Assembly: GCA_034509735.1 (NCBI GenBank)
Contig: JACGWO010000013.1
Span: forward strand, 14,094,136-14,158,135
Source: Sesamum alatum
Taxonomy: Eukaryota; Streptophyta; Magnoliopsida; Lamiales; Pedaliaceae
Length of the DNA: 64,000 nucleotides
Direction of reading: 5' to 3'
The translations under genes were made by a program, and so were the position numbers. How positions within the stretch are numbered: position 1 is the stretch's first letter; each line of letters opens with the position of its first letter. Positions 12,059 to 24,346 of the stretch are shown piece after piece. The notes under the pieces were generated by a model, which worked only from the letters and a program-made list of their open reading frames with translations, was not told the origin of the DNA and did not search any database.

Positions 12059-13253
12059 ATGTCTAAGAATCCATTAACCATGATACTTGAGACCAATAAG
12101 TTCAACAAAACGAACTACTCGGACTGGCTAAGAAACCTGAGGATTGTCCGGGGTTTCGAGAACCAAGGCTACGTCTTGGACGAGCCGCCGCCGAGTGACT
12201 TACCGGAGGGGTCCACGCCAGAAGAACGTTTGACGTTCGAGAAATGGCATGAGGATAACTAAAAAGTGCGCAGTATCATGTTGGCTTTGATGTCTAACGA
12301 TATCCAGAAGCTATATGAGAGGCTGGACAACGTCTCCGCCATAATACTCCGCATGAACGAGGTTTATGCGGTTCCGGATAGGCATATTAGATATGCTGCC
12401 ATAAAAGCATTCTTTGGCACCAAACTTGCTGAAGGATCGTCTGTACAAAGTAATGGGTTAAGATGCTCTCCCTAGTGGAGAAGCTCGAGGACCTTAAAGT
12501 TGGGCTTAACAATGACACGTACATTGACGTGATCCTCCAGTCGCTTTCTCCGTCTTATGACCCGTTTGTTGTAAACTACAACATGAACGGACCTGAGAAG
12601 TCTATTCATGAGTTGATCAACATGCTGGTCCAATACGAGGCAATGACCCACAAGTCGGCGTCGGGGGTATTGATAGGAGAGGCTTCGACCTCCAAGGCGA
12701 ATGACAAGAGGGTCGAACGCTGGAAGAGGAAGAAGGGAAAGGGGAAGACGGTTGCGGCCCGTGTTCGCGCTCCAGGCGCCCTTGTTGCCCCAGTGGGGAT
12801 GGGCAAAGGGAAAGGGAAGGCCTGTGGTTCTTGTCCAAGGCAAATGATGCCTGCATGCATTGCCAAGGAAAGGGGCATTGGAAGAGGGAGTGCCCACAAC
12901 TCCTCTCCAACCCAGGTATGTTTGTGGTTGAAGTAAACATGATAACTAATTCTGCTTCATGGGTATTGGATACCGGGTGTGGAGCTCACATCTGCAATGA
13001 TTTACAGGCACTGCAAAGAAGCAGAAGGCTAACCAAGGATGAGATGATCCTGAGGCTAGGCGATGGCAAGGCCGTTGCTGCGGAAATCATACGATCAATG
13101 GAGTTAGCCATTAGTAGTCATGTTAGGATTGTACTGAACGACTGTTTCTATGTACCTAGCATGATTAAAAATATTGTATCTATCCCGGTCCTTGACAAGG
13201 AGGGATATTCATTTACCATCAATAGAAACGGTTTTTTCATTAGAAAGGGGTAA
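12059..13253 (+). pseudogene. copia gag and protease (copy B)
   Basis: It is homologous to 574-1770 of copy A. The start context ATGTCTAAGAA is conserved. A TAA stop replaces a tryptophan codon near 12260, and a frame change follows near 12460. The zinc knuckle region lies near 12850-12900, and the protease stretch WVLDTGCGAHICND is near 12960-13000. The protease is longer here than in copy A because the frame stays open to 13253. It then joins reverse transcriptase sequence directly, with no integrase between. Confidence 0.87.
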
Positions 13254-13864
13254 AACCCGTAGGGTGTAAATGGGTCTACAAACGTAAGCTTGGAGCTGAT
13301 GGGGAGGTTACAACCTTCAAAGCCAGGCTTGTGGCGAAGGGTTACACTCAGTGACCCGGGGTCGACTTTGTGGAAACCTACTCGCCCGTAGCAATGGCTA
13401 AGTCCATTTGTGTACTGCTAGCCATAGCAGCATGGTATGAGTATGAAGTATGGAAAATGGACGTGAAAACCGCATTCCTCAACGGTTTCGTAGAGGAAGA
13501 GATCTATATGGATCAGTCGGAAGGTTTCACATATGTTGGAGAAGAGCAGAAGGTCTGCCGTCTCCAAAGGTCCATCTATGGCCTCAAACAAGCTTCCCGA
13601 CGCTGGAACATACGTTTTGATGAAGTCATACGGGGATATGATTTCATCAAGAATAAGTCTGATCCTTGTGTATACAAGAAGATCAGTGGGAGCTCAGTTG
13701 CGTTCCTAGTGTTTTACGTGGATGACATCTTGCTCATTGGGAATGATGCTAAGATGTTGGGTACCACTAAGGCTTGGTTGTCAACGCAATCCTCCATGAT
13801 ATGGGTGAAGCGTCCTACATCCTTGGCATCAAGATCTACAGGGATAGATCTAGAAGGATGTTAG
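13248..13864 (+). pseudogene. copia reverse transcriptase (copy B)
   Basis: It begins at the position equivalent to 3038 in copy A (GTAAAACCCGTAGGG), directly after the protease. A TGA stop lies near 13352, in the place of the glutamine of the YTQQP motif. The downstream part carries ETYSPVAMAKS, KMDVKTAFLNGF, YGLKQASRRWN and YVDDILLIGND. The frame is lost again after LGTTK, at the same place as in copy A. Confidence 0.9.
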
Positions 13865-14690
13865 GGTTGGCCCAGTCCTCGTATATTCAGAAAGTCTTGA
13901 AGAGATTTAAGATGGAGAACTCAAAATGAGGATTCCTTCCTATGAGGTATGGAATTAAGTTATCCAAGAAGCAGTCTCCCAAGATTGATGAGGAGCTTAA
14001 ACGGATATTGGACATCCCCATGCTTCAGCCGTAGGCAGCATTCAGTACGTTGTCCAATGCACTAGACCTGTTGTGGCTTTCGTTTTGAGCGTAACTAGTC
14101 GATAGCAGTCGTGTGCCGGGGAGGCACACTGGAGTACGGCCAAGACTATTCTGAAGTACCTGAAAAGGACTAAGGACATGTTCTTGATCTACGGTGGTTG
14201 AGAGTTGATACTGGAAGGCTATAACGACGCTAGCTTCCAATCGGATGACGATGATGCCAAGTCTCAGTCTGGTTTTGTGTTCAGACTTAATGGTGGCATG
14301 GTTGCTTGGAAGAGTTCCAAGCAGGCTACAACAGTGGACTCCACCACAGAGTTTGAATACCGAAGCTGCTGAGGAGGCGGTTTGGATGAAGAGCTACATC
14401 CAAGAGTTGGGTGTAGTACCTAGCATCGCTAAGCCAGTGGTTATCTTCTGCAATAACAACGGGGCCATAGTGCAAGCAAAGGAACCGAGATCTCATCACC
14501 GATCCAAGCATATTCTTAGACGCTACCATCTGCTCAGAGATATGGTTAGCAGGGGTCACGTTCGGATGGACCGAGTCAGCTCCGCAGAAAACATAGCAGA
14601 TCCACTTACTAAGCCCGTGTCGCAAGTTGCCCATACTCAGCATCTGGATAAGATGGGTTTCAGGTCAATGGGTCATTGGCTTAAGGTCAA
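13865..14690 (+). pseudogene. copia RNase H (copy B)
   Basis: The RT connection and RNase H are broken by stops near 13928 and 14104 and by a short deletion near 14359, where the TESEYVA motif is cut. HHRSKHILRRYHLL and ENIADPLTKPVS remain readable. It ends just before the polypurine tract and the 3' LTR. Confidence 0.85.
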
Positions 14691-14699
14691 CTGGGAGAT

Positions 14700-16915
14700 T
14701 ATTAGAATAGGTGATCAGAAAGCCACTAGGTTTGGCAATTTATAACCTATTCGATAACTTGATGTAAATGTAATATTATTATGTGATGAATAAAATGAGT
14801 GTTCGTCACTATTGGTACCTACTTTGTTGCGCTCATTTTACATATGTTAAAATGGTGTTTTACTTATATCTCAACAAAGCCCACAGACCACGGTTAACAA
14901 CTCATGTAGTTAGGCCACGCATTGGATGGTGGTCATGAAACCAACTGATTAAGAGTTGGGTCTGAAACATTCCAAGTCGAGGACCTCGAGACAGGGCATC
15001 GAGAGTGCTATTGAGACTTGCATCAAGAGTCATGTTCATTGGATGAGTGTCGTGTTTCATCGGCTACAGGCGCGGGACGCCTACACGATCTTGATAGGTT
15101 GGTCGACTGGGGTCGAGCCGACTGGACTGACTCGCGGGGATCATCATATGAAAGCCTTGGAGGCTTGGTCGGTATGATTGGATTTCCTCGATTCCGATAG
15201 TACGGGAGTAGTCCTCAGACTTGAGGAACCATGGCAGTCAGGTGCACAGGACAGTTGTATCTAGGATCTGGCGAGAGAGGATCATTCTGTAAGATGATCA
15301 TTGTAAGCCTTGTCCAGTGCAGTCGAAATGTGTAGCGAGGATGATGTGTTCCAAGAAGAGGATCCGTCCCCTGTCAGTATGTGACAGAGGTATCTCCTAT
15401 GCACTCGAAAACACGTTCATGCTGTTTAAAACTGTGGCCACAGTGGTTGGTCGAACAAGGAATGGTTTCCTATGTCGACGCAATGAAACATGCGTAGTCT
15501 CGAGTATTAAAGCATAGATGCCTAGTCAAGGATGGGAACCGATGCCCAATTCCATACCCTAGACTAAGGCCGGGAGACGGTAGACGGAAAGACCGTACCC
15601 ATACAGAATCGCCGCCTAAATGTTCACGCCAACATTCACCTAGTCTCTAGTGCCATGGACCGTTGCTAGATGGCCACCCATGGTAACGGACTCTTGTAGG
15701 ACACGGGCCCAATTCTAGTTGAGGGTGAACCTAAAGGATCACACACAAATCACCGAGAAGGTTTAGAGATTGACTTGGAGTCAATCTTGAAGGATAAATA
15801 AGTAATTGGATTACTTAAGGGATAATCCATTGAATGGACGGGTCGATATTGTATCGGGCCCTCGTTTAATCGGTAAATTGAATTTATCGATTAAATATGA
15901 AAAGTCGAGATGTTGGGTTTTTTGATTGGATTAAAAGACCAACGGGAATAATCTAAGTGGACATTAAATTGGATTTAATTTTGGGTTCGTCATAATTGGA
16001 CTACGATAAAACCCGGTCCGTTAAATTTTGACCCAAGAGGAGAATTAATTCCTATTTTGGAATAGGAAGAAGTTGGACTTCTTCCCATATTGAGCATGGC
16101 CGAAAATGCTCCCTTGGAGAAAGCAAAATTTAGCCATGTTGCATGCAAGGTAGCGGTTGACTTGTCTCTTTTGGTAAGAGACAAATCAACTCCAATCAAG
16201 GCCTTCCCTTTTGGTATGATTTGATCATACCTTAAAAGTTGGTAGGCTTGATTGAAGAATTAATGGTGATTGATTGGGATGTATCTAGACATCCTTGGAT
16301 GAACCTAGACACAGTCCAATAATCACATTAATTATGTATATATATGAGTATATACAACACCTTGTAAAAGAGAATCATAATTCATCTTTTCTAGTAAAAG
16401 AAGAAGGAATTTTCGGCCCCTCTCCTCTCTCTCATTCTCGGCCTCTCTCTCCCTCTCCGACTTGTATTCTTCATTTGATCTTGGATCAAAAAGAAAGAAC
16501 AAAGTAGGCTTAAGAGAACACTAATTCATAGTGTTTATTCTCTTAAACCGATTCCTTCATAAACCTATCTTCTTCTACCAAGGAGAACGTGAGTTTCTTC
16601 CGGTGTAGTGTGGATCACCTTTGGAGAATCCATACGTTTAGATTTTGTGAACATTCCGGAGAAGGAACAACGCAAGTAACCGCGCACACGTGAAATCTAC
16701 AAAGTTAACGGTTTATTACGCTTTTGTAGATTTACATTTCATCTATGCCCTATGTATTATATATGCTTCAATATTAATATATCCTACATGGAACGTCCAG
16801 TTGAGCACCCAAGGGTGCACCCCTTGGGATTACATTTATTTAATTATTTTAAATTTACATATTTTCATGCTTCTCGCTTTCGCTCGCGCTCCCGGGCGGA
16901 TCCGTTTGTCCTTCA
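14700..16915 (+). repeat. copia family 3' LTR (2216 bp)
   Basis: It is the counterpart of the 5' LTR at 8257. Its first dinucleotide is TA instead of TG, a single change. It ends GGATCCGTTTGTCCTTCA and abuts the CCGCC duplication. Confidence 0.9.
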
Positions 16916-17450
16916 CCGCCAACCCAGCCGCATCCGCTACTGTGTACCGCGGGGATTCTGCCTCCATCGGTATGTACAAGCGGAAGATGGTAAGATATTT
17001 AATGTTATTTAAAGTATTTATCATTATTAAAATAAAATTGTAATAACTATTTCCCATTTCTTTTTACAGGAGGAGCAGCTCGGCCGGTCAGTGAAGCAAA
17101 TGGAGTTATTCTCTAGATGCTACAAGAAGAAGGCTGACGACGGCTGGAGCGGGGCGAGGGCAGCGGAGGTGGCGGTAAGTTGGATATTAAATATTCTAAT
17201 TTATTTTTTTAGTGTTTGAAAATTATTATCAATAATAATAATAATTTACTATTTTTGCAGGAGACGTTCCAAAAGTTTCTGGAGGATCACCAGTCTCAGG
17301 CCACGGCCAATCCTGGGATCGTCCGACCGAATCAGAGGGCTCGGTGGCGCAGACCGAGCAGGAGTTGTGGTTGGCTGCAGTCGGGGGCAAGAACAAGGGC
17401 TGGCTTTTCGGTGGACATATAGCCATAGCACTTTTCTCTCTAAATCTGCA

Positions 17451-19059
17451 TTTTCGTTGTCTCCGACGTAATTGCTTGCTATAGTTGATTTTATTGTTCT
17501 TTTAGTAGATTCATAAATCATCCAACCTTTCGATCGTCCAAATAATTAGGGATTAGTCTTAGTTGTGGTAATTGTTTCATTAAATCCTTGTTGGTTCGAT
17601 ATCTTTTTATACTACTCGATAGCTAGTGCACTTGCTAGTACATATTTTTGCAATCAAAGTGCCTCAACCAGCATGCTGGTAGAGGATCCCTCGACCAACC
17701 TGGTCGAGGCACAAGCCTTGATCAGCATGCTGGTCGAGGGCGCCTCAACCACCCCCTTGGTCAAGGCTGCCTCGACGATCCCCTTAGTCGAGGCGGCGCA
17801 TTCGGGTCTCGAGGGAGAATTAATTCCCCCCTACCATAAGACAAATTTACATCATTCTCGAAAGACATGCAAGCTAGGGATAAACAAGAGAAATAGAGAA
17901 CGAAATGAAAATATGAAACCGAAAAGAGGACTTCAAAAATTTTAAAGACGAAGTGTACCTTTCCAGTTAACATTCGTAAACTAGAAGGAGCCAAAGATGA
18001 ACGAGGAGGAGCTGATTCTAGGAAAGCATGGGAATTGTGCTAGAAGAGAATTGACAAAATAGCGCATGAATAGAACTCCACGCATTTATATATTTCCAAC
18101 AAGGAGCACCTTACCAAAAGATGAAGATTGCCAATCAAATTTTCCAAATAATTGGGACTTGGAGGGATTGTTGATACGAAAATAAGCCAAAGTCAAACTC
18201 GTAAGTAAAGAGATTTTAACTCCTTAATAATGAGGGGGAAAAATGAAGGAAAAAAGAAGGGAGTTATAGGAGAAAGAGAAAGAATCAAGGAATGTAGAAA
18301 TGATCCAAGGAAAGGAGGAATTCATGAGAGAGGGGTGATTAAGAAGGTCGGGAGAAATTACATTATCAATCCCTCATGAAATTTTTATATATAGCATTTT
18401 ATGAAGAAGCGAAAGTCATTATTGTAAAGCCCCTCAACTTCCTCTTTTTAAACCTCTAGTATGTATACTACATCCCATTTTCTCATTAGGGGGGTTGAAG
18501 AAGGAAATCAAGAAAGAAATACTAGATGTGAGGAAAGTTACTATCATTGTAACATATTGAGAATTTTACCCGATTTGTTTATCAATAAAGAATACTTTAT
18601 TGTCTCTGATGTGTATAATAGTAATTACAATTTACTCACAAGGGCATAAGAGTAAATTTCGGGGTCTACCACATGATAAAAAATATGTACCCTATCACAT
18701 CATAAAATAACCAAATCACTATAAATACAAGATATATTATTTTTTAATGCTAAGTTACTATTCATCGATTTGACAACTCATAGAATATTTCTCTTTCTAA
18801 AGACTTGGGGTGCAATTGTGCCGAGGCAATTTTCCCGATTAATCCTTCACTAAACACCACTACCACATCAGTCTCCAATCTGATTATATATTATTATAAA
18901 ATTAATTTTTTAAGCAATATCACAAATACAAGAATCAAATCGGGTAATGGCTGAAGAAATGGGCTTCGAAGCGGTTGTGGGGCTTAGAAAGGGTTTGTTG
19001 CAAGTGATAGATGAAAAGGCGTGGGAGAGTTTACTGTGGTTACATAATTATTTCACATA
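17451..19059. other. non-coding stretch between CACTA remnant and Helitron
   Basis: No gene is recognised. It holds the palindromic 27-bp array (17662-17796), purine-rich sequence around 17860-18350, and a short ATG-started frame (18947-19063) that ends at the Helitron boundary. Confidence 0.5.
17662..17796. repeat. five-unit 27-bp tandem array, each unit an imperfect palindrome
   Basis: Units start at 17662, 17689, 17716, 17743 and 17770, exactly 27 bases apart. Each is a near-palindrome of the form CCTCGACCA...TGGTCGAGG; the first is CCTCAACCAGC then ATGCTGGTAGAGG. The period is a multiple of three, and one frame gives nine-residue repeats such as STTPLVKAA and STIPLVEAA. Confidence 0.85.
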
Positions 19060-19063
19060 CTAG
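18947..19063 (+). other. short ORF of unknown nature, ending at Helitron terminus
   Basis: Thirty-eight codons start at an ATG (MAEEMGFEAVVGLRKGLLQV at the N terminus). The TAG stop is supplied by the CTAG terminus of the adjacent Helitron. It has balanced, non-repetitive composition unlike its AT-rich surroundings, so it could be a first exon cut by the insertion. The family is not recognised. Confidence 0.2.
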
Positions 19064-21588
19064 TACAAAATCCGTGCCAATGCACGGGAAATATTTTCAA
19101 TTTAAATCGTAACTATAATAATAAATTTAAAAATATATACTTATAAAGTTGAACAAAAATTATCTATCTTTGTATATTAATTCTAATAAAAATTATATAA
19201 AATATAAGTTTTCTTGAATTGAATGAGTTATCATTAATTATTTAAAAAAATATCCATACAATCATAGATTCTTATATTTTTTTAATCGCTTTGATTATAA
19301 ATTGTTTGTGTTATAGTTATTATTGGTAGAGTATAACCGCGGTTCATTTTATACATTTTATCTTCTGAGTGTCAATACCTTGAGCTACTTAATTTATATC
19401 TCATTGGTTGCAGATAAAGACATATCCTAAATTTTCAACAATAATCTATTTTGTGCTTTATTTTATTCATCAATAATCTTTACTTTAAGTATGTGCTCTT
19501 GGCACCAACATCCAAATCTAGTTTATTCATAATAACATATACGCCTTTAATTTTCTATTCCATTCATGTTTCAATGAGTACAAAGAATAAGAACTGACAC
19601 ACATCTCAGACAATTTATGCTCTCCCAACAAAGAAATCAATGTTAATTAGTTATCAAAATGATGAAGTTCATGCCATAAAAACCAACTATATTTTAAGCA
19701 TGTAAGTATTTATTTGCTTGTGAGGAGATATTGATTTGATTTTCAATTAATTATTTGATTATAATCTGTCTAGTCATTTATTTGATATTTAAATTCCATT
19801 TGGTAGAATTGAGCTCATTGAAGCTATCCACATCTAAGCATACGTGGCGCTTAGGTGGATAGTCTCAATGATTCTGTTTTATTATATATAGATTACTCAT
19901 TTTATTTTAAAGTTTGAATTATCGCAATTTTATTTCTTTAGTTATTTTGCCACTTAACAAAATTATCATTTGTCTTATATTTAAATTTAGATAAGTGTAC
20001 GATTATTTGTTTATAAAAAAGATTAACTCCTTTTTTAAGGTAAATAGTTAGTAAAATAATTTAAATTCATTTTTGTATTCAATATACTTTTGTATTTTTA
20101 GACTTACTAATTAATTTAATTTTAAATGTATTAATTATTTACTTATTTTTATATTTAAAATAAAATTACTTATAGTTCTATTTAGTTAGTTTTTGAAAAA
20201 TACAATTTCTCTGTGAATAAACTATTGGATGTTAGGTATAAAATAAGTACATATATGTTGGATAAATATGAAAATATATAAATATATAATATCGAATAGA
20301 TTCTTTTGGATAAATACTAATATTTTTTTTTTATTTTTTATCTAAAAAGTTGTTAAATTCCATTTGGTAGAATTGAGCTCATTGACGCTATATACATCTG
20401 CGCATACGTGGCGCTTAGATGGATAGTCACAATGGTTCTATTTTATTATATATAGATTACTGATTATATTTTAAAGTTTGAATTATTTGCAATTTTATTT
20501 CCTTAGTTATTTTGCCACTTAAAAAAATTATCACTTACCTTATATTTAAATTTAGATAAGTGTACGATTATTTATTTATCCAAAGATTCACTCCTTTTTT
20601 TGGGTAAATAATTAGCAAAATAATTTAAATTCATTTTTGTATTCAATAAACTTTTGTATTTTTAGACTTACTAATTAATTTAATTTTTAATGTATTAACT
20701 GTTTACTTATTTTTATATTTAAAATAAAATTACTTATAGTTCTATTTAGTTATTTTGTGAAAAATACAATTCCTCTGTGGATAAACTATTGGATGTTAGG
20801 TATAAAATAAGTACATATATGTTGGATAAATATGAAAATATATAAATATATAATATCTATTAAATTCTTTTGGATAAATACTAATATTTTTTTTTCTTTT
20901 TTATCTAAAAAGTTGTTAAATTCCATTTGGTGAAATTGAGATCATTGAGGCTATCCACATTTGCGTATATGTGGCGCTTAGGTGGATAGTCTCAATGATT
21001 ATTATATATAGATTGCTCATTTTATTTTAAAATTTGAATTATTTGTAATTTTATTTCCTTAGTTATTTTTCCACTTAAAAGATTATCATTTACCTTATAT
21101 TTAAATTTAGATAAGTGTACAATTATTTGTTTATGCAAAAGATTCACTCCTTTTTTTAGGTAAATAGTTAGTAAAATAATTTAAATTCATTTTTGTATTC
21201 AATAAACTTTTGTATTTTTATACTTACTAATTAATTAAAATTTTAATGTATTAATTATTTATTTATTTTTATACTTAAAATAAAATTACTTTATTTAATT
21301 AGTTTTTGAAAAATACAATTCTTCTGTGAATAAACTATTGGATGTTAGGTATAAAATAAATACATATATATTGGATAAATATATTTTTTTGTTAACTTCT
21401 AAAAAATATATAAATATATAATACCAATTAGATTCTTTTGGATAAATACTAATATTTCTTTTTCTTTTTTTATCTAAAAAGTTGTTAAACTCCATTTGAT
21501 GGAATTAAACTCATTGAGGCTATCCACATTTGTACATACGTGTCGCTTAGGTGGATAGTCTCAATGATTCTGTTTTATTATATATAGA
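19060..21588 (-). mobile_element. non-autonomous Helitron with tandemly repeated 5' end
   Basis: Read on the minus strand, it begins TCTATATATAATAAAACAG and ends in CTAG. It is flanked by A on the 5' side and T on the 3' side, as Helitrons are. About ten bases before the CTAG end is the hairpin CCGTGC-CAAT-GCACGG, the usual 3' signal. There is no helicase or Rep gene inside. The 5' terminal unit occurs four times, about 565 bases apart. Confidence 0.78.
19792..21588 (-). repeat. about 565-bp tandem repeats carrying Helitron 5' termini
   Basis: Repeat starts lie at about 19792, 20356, 20919 and 21488, giving three full units and a partial fourth at the element end. Each has the inverted repeat TCATTGAGGCTATCCAC / GTGGATAGTCTCAATGA around a short loop, followed by TTATTATATATAGATT, which is the reverse of the Helitron 5' end. 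Confidence 0.88.
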
Positions 21589-21918
21589 TTAGGGAATACG
21601 ATAATTTTTTAAATAATGAGGGGTATTTGTATGATAAATTTTAAGGAAGTACATTGTAACTATCCTTTATATACAATGCTAAATGAGGGGTAACATTGAA
21701 AGTTTACGTGCATTTTTTATTAATATCAAAATTTTCACCCAAACCCTATAGCGAGGGTACAATTATAGCAGAATTTTTTTAAAATGGTGTAAGTGTAATT
21801 ATTTCAAAAAAAAAATTAGAAAAAAATACAATTACACATTTTCACGGGGTTTAATATAATTAACCCAAAAATGAAACATATATCAATAATTTAATTATCG
21901 GGAAAAATGCAATTACCC
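21589..21918. other. AT-rich spacer, possible MITE remnant
   Basis: The sequence shows blocks such as GAGGGGTA and GGGAAAAATGCAATTACCC, typical of low-complexity MITEs. No matching terminal pair or target duplication could be fixed. Confidence 0.3.
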
Positions 21919-23874
21919 ACTTGAGAATTCAACGTAGAATTCCTCCAAGTATTGTCCACACCACACAAGGGATTCAAACTATATTTTATTGCTGGATATA
22001 ATATAGTGAAGAGAAGAAGAAATAATTCCAAAGGAACACTATCAATTAGTGATCTTTAGAATGTTTTAAGTTCTTTTCTTTCCAAAAGAAATGAACACTT
22101 AGAGAGAATTTTCAGATGTGTATTTGCCTAAAATCTCCAGCAAACTATGAAGCAAGTATATGTATGTTTCTGTAGTGTATTTTTATGTGTAAGTAGGAAT
22201 TTTGAATTCAAAATTCAACTTCCATCAACTAACCTCCAAGGCTAACTTCCACATATACACTATTATAGCACAAGTAGCACCCATGATGGCACATGGAGAA
22301 CCACCTCCACATGCACTCCACATGGCCTATACACACTAGGAGAGAGCTCCACATTCTCCTACAACTTGCTCCAACTTGTATAAGATGTGACTTGAATTCC
22401 ATGTTTTTGGACTTTTATTTAATCTGATTAAATTTAAGCCCAAACAAAAATCATTGGGAATTAATTAATCTAATTAATTTCAATCCAACTGAAGCCCAAT
22501 AGTTTATTTAATTCAATTAAATTAACATAAGTCCAAATTAAGAATAATTGATCCGATCAATTATTCTAGCCAAAACCCGATAAATTAATCGAATTAATTT
22601 AAAGGTTCTTAGTCCAAAATTAACTAATTCAATAAATTAATCTTGAGCCATCTATCAAATTAATTTTTTAATAAATGATCCAATCATTTATTTTCTCTCG
22701 TGAATAAATTTAATCCAATTAAATTTATTCGCTTCTTCTAGAATTAATTGCAAATTAATTCCACCAAATCTAAAGTGATTTGTGTGTGACTCATTAGGTT
22801 CATCCTCAGCTAGACTTGGGTTTATGTCCAACACCATTGGTCAATTAAATTCAATTTAATTAACTATTTTCCAATTAACCATTAATCGAAAAAAATGCCC
22901 GTCACCATGGGTGGCCGTCTAGCAACAATCCATGGCACTAGAGACTAGGTGAATGTTGGCGTAAACATTTAAGCTCCAAGTTCCATACGAGTATAGTCCT
23001 TCCATCATCCGTCTCTCGGTCTAAGTCTAGGGCATGAAATTGGGCATCGGTTCCCATCCTGGACTAGACAACTATGCTCAATAACTCGAGACACATTTGC
23101 TCTATTGATCGACGTAGAAAATCATTCCCTACTCAACCAATTGCTGTAGCCACAGACTTAAAGAGCTTAAACTGTCGAAGAGCGCATAGGAGACTCGACT
23201 GTCATATACTGACAGGTGACGAATCCTATCTTGGAATCCACAGTCCTCAATACATATTCTGACTGCACTAGATAAGGCCTATGATGAACGTATCCCAGAT
23301 ACAGACATCTTTTGTCAGATCCTAGATATAGCTATCATATGCATGCGACTGCCATGATTCCTCAAGTCCAAGGACAAGTCTCGTACTATCATAACCGAAA
23401 ATTGCAGTTATACCGACCAAGCCTCCAAGGCTTCTATATGACGATTCCTGCGAGTCACTTCAGTTAGTTGACACTCTTTCAACTAACCCACTAATATTTC
23501 ATAGACGTCCAACGTCTGTCAACGATGAAACATGACACTCATCCAATGAATGTAATCCTTAGTGCAAGTCTCTATAGGACCCTCGATGTCCTGTCTCGAG
23601 GTCCTCGACTTGGAACATTTCAGACTAACCCTCAGAAGTTAGTTTCATAGCTGTCATCCAATGCGCAACCCAACTATATGGGTTATCCAATTGGTCTGTG
23701 GGCATTTATTGTGATGTTAAAATGCCATTTAAAGTAATCAGTAAGCAGAACAGATAGATAGTGCCACAGATGAATACTTACTATATTCATCAAGTCAATA
23801 TTACTTTAATAAAAATTGCTAAATAGTACCCAAAACCGCCAATGCAATTGGCTTTCTGGTCACCTATTCTAACA
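21919..23874 (-). repeat. divergent copia-family LTR, minus strand
   Basis: On the minus strand it begins TGTTAGAATAGGTGACCAG at 23874. It follows the LTRs at 4507 and 45859 through recognisable blocks, such as CACCTAGTCTCTAGTGCCATGG and the tract around 22790-22830. It diverges near GTGTGGTGTGGAC, and its far end is not identifiable. It has many more differences than the other copies, so it is an older or separate subfamily. No target duplication was found, and no internal region is attached. Confidence 0.75.
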
Positions 23875-24127
23875 CTCATGACTGTCAGTTTTTGGCATTT
23901 GATATTATCAGTCGTGCGATAAGACGAAAATATTGTGCAATATTATTTGTGGATGGTCCAGGTGGAACTAGTAAAACTTTTTGGAGAAATTTTTTTTTTG
24001 GTCCTTTAACTTTGCCACCAATTAATTTTAGTCCTCTAACTTTCATAGTTATCAATTTAAAGCCATTAATTTGCAAAAATGTGTCAATGTTGTCCTCCGG
24101 CGTACTTTTCTGGCAAATGTTGCCGGT

Positions 24128-24156
24128 AAATAGCATGTGCAAGGCACATGCTATTT
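24128..24156. repeat. 29-bp perfect palindrome in MULE subterminal region
   Basis: Two 13-base arms, AAATAGCATGTGC and GCACATGCTATTT, surround AAG. The CATGTGC/GCACATG core recurs in several MITEs of this window. Confidence 0.9.
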
Positions 24157-24346
24157 AATATGGGGGATTTTACTCCCATGTGGCATTATTGGTTGACATG
24201 GCATTTGACTTGGACATTTTTGGAGGGAAAAATGTTAGTTTTCCCTCCAAACTTATTTCCCAACTAACAAAAAAGGGCCATTTCTCCACATTTTCCTTCC
24301 ATTTCACCTCCATACTTGTCTTCTTCCCCTCTTACCCGTTTCCAAC

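Larger units (their letters stand above)
8257..16915 (+). mobile_element. Ty1/copia element, integrase-deleted copy, in CACTA gene
   Basis: The element begins TGTTAGAATAGG at 8257 and ends CCTTCA at 16915. It is flanked by the perfect five-base duplication CCGCC (8252-8256 and 16916-16920). Removing the element and one CCGCC restores an open transposase frame in the host CACTA gene. The internal part has gag, protease, reverse transcriptase and RNase H, but the integrase is missing. The 5' LTR lacks its last ~95 bases and no primer binding site is visible. Confidence 0.92.
8044..17421 (+). pseudogene. CACTA Transposase_24-type gene, split by a copia element
   Basis: The exon at 8044-8256 ends with the family text VWRQLLLYWESSEFKEKCAKNKANR. 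The copia element then interrupts it. From 16921 the same frame continues as NPAASATVYRGDSAS and MYKRKM. A GT intron follows (16990 to about 17070), then an exon with RSVKQMELFSRCYKKK, a second intron, and an exon from 17261 starting ETFQKFLEDHQSQA. A one-base frameshift near 17315 precedes the usual C-terminal stretch EQELWLAAVGGKNKGWLFGG. These motifs belong to the plant transposase family PF03004, found in CACTA elements. Confidence 0.75.
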
